This document shows, one piece after another, positions 40,558 to 42,916 of a DNA stretch of 42,916 bases. Where the stretch lies: the NCBI GenBank assembly GCA_028287105.1, contig JAQBQH010000182.1, positions 1-42,916 of the forward strand. Reading direction: 5' to 3'. The stretch's first letter is position 1; the number at the start of each line of letters is the position of its first letter. The position numbers were made by a program, and so were the translations under genes. This stretch comes from Myxococcales bacterium. Its GTDB lineage: Bacteria; Myxococcota_A; Polyangia; Palsa-1104. The notes under the pieces were generated by a model. The model was given only the letters and a program-made list of their open reading frames with translations, was not told where the DNA came from and did no database searches.

Positions 40558-42916
40558 ATGAATATCGACAAAGAGAATCTGTTGAAGGCGCTGCGCAATG
40601 CAGCTTGGGATGGGCTCCGTACGCACGAGCTGGCCGACGCCATGGGCGCCGACGTCAAGGGGCGCCATCGGCTGCGCACGCTGCTCGGCACCCTCGTCGA
40701 CGAGAAGGTCGTGGAGAAGGCGCCCGGCGGCCGCTATCGCGTCGTCGGCCGCGAGGCGCCGGTCGTCAAAGCCGGCCCGACTGGCGAGGCGCTGCCCAAG
40801 GGCTGGGTGACCGGATCGCTGCGCGTGCACCCCGCCGGCTACGGCTTCGTCGTGCGCGACGACGGCGAGGACGACGCGTTCGTCGCCGCGCGCAACCGCG
40901 GCCCGGCGATGGACGGCGACAAGATCGCCCTGTCGACCTGGCTCGGCTACAAGGGCACCGAAGGGCGCGTCGAGAAGATCCTCGACCGCGGCCGCGCCAA
41001 GCTCACCGGCACCTTCCGCAAGCAGGCGCGCGCGAGCTACATCGAGCCCGACGATCCGCGCATCGCCGCCACCGGCGGACACGTGCTCCTCGACGGCGCG
41101 CCCAACGGCGCCAAGGACGGCCAGGCCGTCGTCGCCGAGATCACGCGCTACCCGACCATGTCGGACGAGCCGCTGTCGGCGCGCATCATCCACGTCCTCG
41201 GCGACCCCGACGATCCGCGCACCGAGATCGAGAAGATCCTCATCATCAGCGACATCCCGACCGAGTTCCCCGAGGAGGTCCTGAAGGCGGCCGAGCAGGC
41301 GCCGACGGAGGTCAAGCTCGAGGACCTCGCCGATCGCGTCGATCTGCGCGAGCGCAACTTCATGACCATCGATCCCGAGACCGCGCGCGACTTCGACGAC
41401 GCGGTCTGCGTCGAGGCGAGCCCCAAGGGTCCCGAGTGGTCGCGGCTGTGGGTCGCGGTCGCTGACGTCTCGCACTACGTGCGTCCGGGCACGCCGCTCG
41501 ACGCCGAGGCGCGCAAGCGCGGCTGCTCGGTCTACCTGCCCGATCGCGCCATCCCGATGCTGCCGCGGCAGCTCTCGGCCGGCATCTGCTCGCTCAACCC
41601 CGACGTCGATCGCATGGCGATGGTCGCGCGCATGGAGATCGATCCGCAGGGCGGAGTGCACGACGAGTACTTCTGCGCGGCGGTCATCCGCTCGCACGCG
41701 CGGCTCGACTATCCGGGCGTGGCGGCAGCGCTGAGCGGCGATTTCCGCGGCGCCCGCGCGCGCTATCAGCCGCTCCTGCCCGATCTCGAGCGCATGGCGG
41801 CGCTGGCCAGGCGCATGCGCGCGCGTCGCCTCGAGCGCGGCTCACTCGACTTCGATCTGCCCGAGGCCAAGGTGGTGCTCGACGAGGACGATCCGACGCG
41901 CGTGCGCGACGTGGTGCAGTCGCGCGGCGACGCCGCCGTCAAGGGCGCCTATCAGCTCGTCGAAGACTTCATGCTCGCGGCCAACGAGTCGGTGGCGCGC
42001 CACTTCGGCAGCCGGGAGCTCGACACCGTCTGGCGCGTGCACGACATCCCCAGCGACGAGCGGCTCCAGCTGTTCGCCAACCTGGCACAGGCGTTCGGGC
42101 TGCAGTTCGACCCCGAGGACGGCCGCTCGCCGAAGAAGCTGTTCGCCTTCCTCGTCTCGATCAAGGGCAAGCCGATCGAGCGCGCGCTCAACTTCATGAT
42201 GCTGCGCACGCTCAAGCAGGCGGTCTACGACACGACCAACGTCGGCCACTTCGGCCTGGGCGCGCCCGACTATCTGCACTTCACGTCGCCGATTCGCCGC
42301 TATCCGGATCTGATCGTGCATCGCCTGCTGAAGAATTCTCTGCACGCCGACGGCTTGCCGGCGGGCGGCAATCCGGGCACGCGGTCGTCACGAGAGACGC
42401 TGCAGCAGATGGCGGTCGAGTCGTCGAAGTCGGAGCGGCGCGCCATGGAGGCCGAGCGCAGCGTCGTCGATCTGTACCGCGCCGTGCTCATGAAGGACCG
42501 CATCGGCGAGGAGTTCGAAGGCACGGTCGCGGCGGTGGTCTCGTTCGGGCTGTTCGTGCAGATCGAGAAGCCGTTCGTCGAGGGGCTGGTCAAGCTCGGC
42601 GTCCTCGATGATCAGTACGAGTACGACGAGCAGACGCAGCGGCTCGTCGGGCGCACGACGGGGCGGCAGTTCGCGCTGGGCGATCCGGTCAAGGTGCGCG
42701 TCGAGAACGTCTCGGTGCAACAGCGCAAGATCGACTTCGCGCTGCTCTCGCACACGGCGTCGGCGCCGGCAATCATCGAGCCGCCGGGCGGCAAGCGGCG
42801 CGATGACAAACGCGACGGCAGAAAGCCGCTTCGTCCATCGCCGGCACGCAGGCGCGGGCGCGACGACGAGAAGCGCGCCGGCAACAGCCAGGGTCGTAGT
42901 GGCCGCGGTGCCGGCG
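40558..42916 (+). CDS. rnr: Ribonuclease R (3' end outside window)
   Basis: At least 786 residues, open to the window edge. The order is a winged-helix-like start (ELADAMGADVKGRHRLRTLLGTLVD), cold-shock-type domains (about 80-250; VHPAGYGFVVRDDGEDDAFV), the RNB catalytic domain (about 255-590), then an S1 domain (about 648-735; GEEFEGTVAAVVSFGLFVQI). Catalytic aspartates D272, D278, D280 and D281 are in TIDPETARDFDDAV; RGCSVYLPDRAIPMLPRQLSAGICSLNP and HFTSPIRRYPDLIVHR are RNase R blocks. The tail after about 750 is Arg/Lys/Gly-rich. It degrades structured RNA 3' to 5'. ATG 40558; TATCCT lies 12 nt upstream. Confidence 0.95.
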   Translation, partial: MNIDKENLLKALRNAAWDGLRTHELADAMGADVKGRHRLRTLLGTLVDEKVVEKAPGGRYRVVGREAPVVKAGPTGEALPKGWVTGSLRVHPAGYGFVVRDDGEDDAFVAARNRGPAMDGDKIALSTWLGYKGTEGRVEKILDRGRAKLTGTFRKQARASYIEPDDPRIAATGGHVLLDGAPNGAKDGQAVVAEITRYPTMSDEPLSARIIHVLGDPDDPRTEIEKILIISDIPTEFPEEVLKAAEQAPTEVKLEDLADRVDLRERNFMTIDPETARDFDDAVCVEASPKGPEWSRLWVAVADVSHYVRPGTPLDAEARKRGCSVYLPDRAIPMLPRQLSAGICSLNPDVDRMAMVARMEIDPQGGVHDEYFCAAVIRSHARLDYPGVAAALSGDFRGARARYQPLLPDLERMAALARRMRARRLERGSLDFDLPEAKVVLDEDDPTRVRDVVQSRGDAAVKGAYQLVEDFMLAANESVARHFGSRELDTVWRVHDIPSDERLQLFANLAQAFGLQFDPEDGRSPKKLFAFLVSIKGKPIERALNFMMLRTLKQAVYDTTNVGHFGLGAPDYLHFTSPIRRYPDLIVHRLLKNSLHADGLPAGGNPGTRSSRETLQQMAVESSKSERRAMEAERSVVDLYRAVLMKDRIGEEFEGTVAAVVSFGLFVQIEKPFVEGLVKLGVLDDQYEYDEQTQRLVGRTTGRQFALGDPVKVRVENVSVQQRKIDFALLSHTASAPAIIEPPGGKRRDDKRDGRKPLRPSPARRRGRDDEKRAGNSQGRSGRGAG

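Noticed and set aside
38941-41697. 918-codon open frame on the minus strand
   Set aside because: Antisense to SulP, the beta-propeller lipoprotein and RNase R; composition is that of a shadow frame.

Overview
The window is 42.9 kb of GC-rich DNA, dense with intact genes and without any mobile element, CRISPR array, rRNA or tRNA that I could recognise. The gene content points to a member of the Myxococcota (former Deltaproteobacteria). It has two transmembrane Hanks-type Ser/Thr kinases with PEGA-type C-termini, one carrying the HRDVSPSN catalytic loop common in myxobacteria. It also has an FHA-containing sigma-54 activator, an ECF sigma/ChrR-like anti-sigma pair, many Cys-rich or Asp-rich lipoproteins, and a lysine-rich histone-H1-like protein. 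I cannot name the species. No stretch longer than about 150 bp lacks a gene.

Layout: (1) 1-3316, end of an unknown gene, ECF sigma factor, zinc-cupin anti-sigma factor and a PEGA Ser/Thr kinase. (2) 3356-6865, a 1,169-residue flavo-iron-sulfur oxidoreductase that looks like NfnL(GltD-like) and NfnS(PyrK-like) fused behind an unknown N-terminal region. (3) 6876-9386, minus strand: AlkD-type repair protein, RpoH-family sigma factor, and a secreted protein with a duplicated domain. (4) 9443-12820, an RNase Y relative whose KH loop is degenerate, a Cys-rich lipoprotein and a medium-chain dehydrogenase. (5) 12876-18299, a complete ISC iron-sulfur cluster operon (iscS-iscU-iscA-hscB-hscA-fdx) headed by a MerR-family regulator with four C-terminal cysteines. 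(6) 18374-19605, zinc-ribbon protein, enoyl-CoA hydratase and a coupled small protein. (7) 19638-22780, minus-strand run CHAD protein, catalytic-Cys-less rhodanese, MauE/DoxX-like membrane protein, purple-acid-phosphatase-like lipoprotein; divergent from a HelD-like helicase (22808-25279). (8) 25242-28104, minus: VWA protein, small lipoprotein, histone-like protein, methyltransferase; divergent from queC. (9) 28818-31791, minus: multi-pass membrane protein and poly(A) polymerase; divergent from a second kinase and an FHA sigma-54 activator (31850-34979). (10) 35127-42916, a cytochrome c/PHM-like copper monooxygenase lipoprotein, another lipoprotein, a SulP transporter, a PQQ-type beta-propeller lipoprotein and RNase R, which runs off the end.

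Themes that tie genes together are Fe-S biogenesis with an apparent non-IscR regulator; signal transduction by kinase/FHA and sigma/anti-sigma pairs; and RNA turnover (RNase Y relative, PcnB, RNase R). At the DNA level, eight genes have a TANNNT -10 hexamer 6-8 nt before the start codon, which predicts leaderless mRNAs. Two divergent pairs share near-palindromic -10 elements. A perfect 13-bp inverted repeat brackets the -10 and start codon of the SulP gene. All functions are inferred by reading the sequence; no database search was run.
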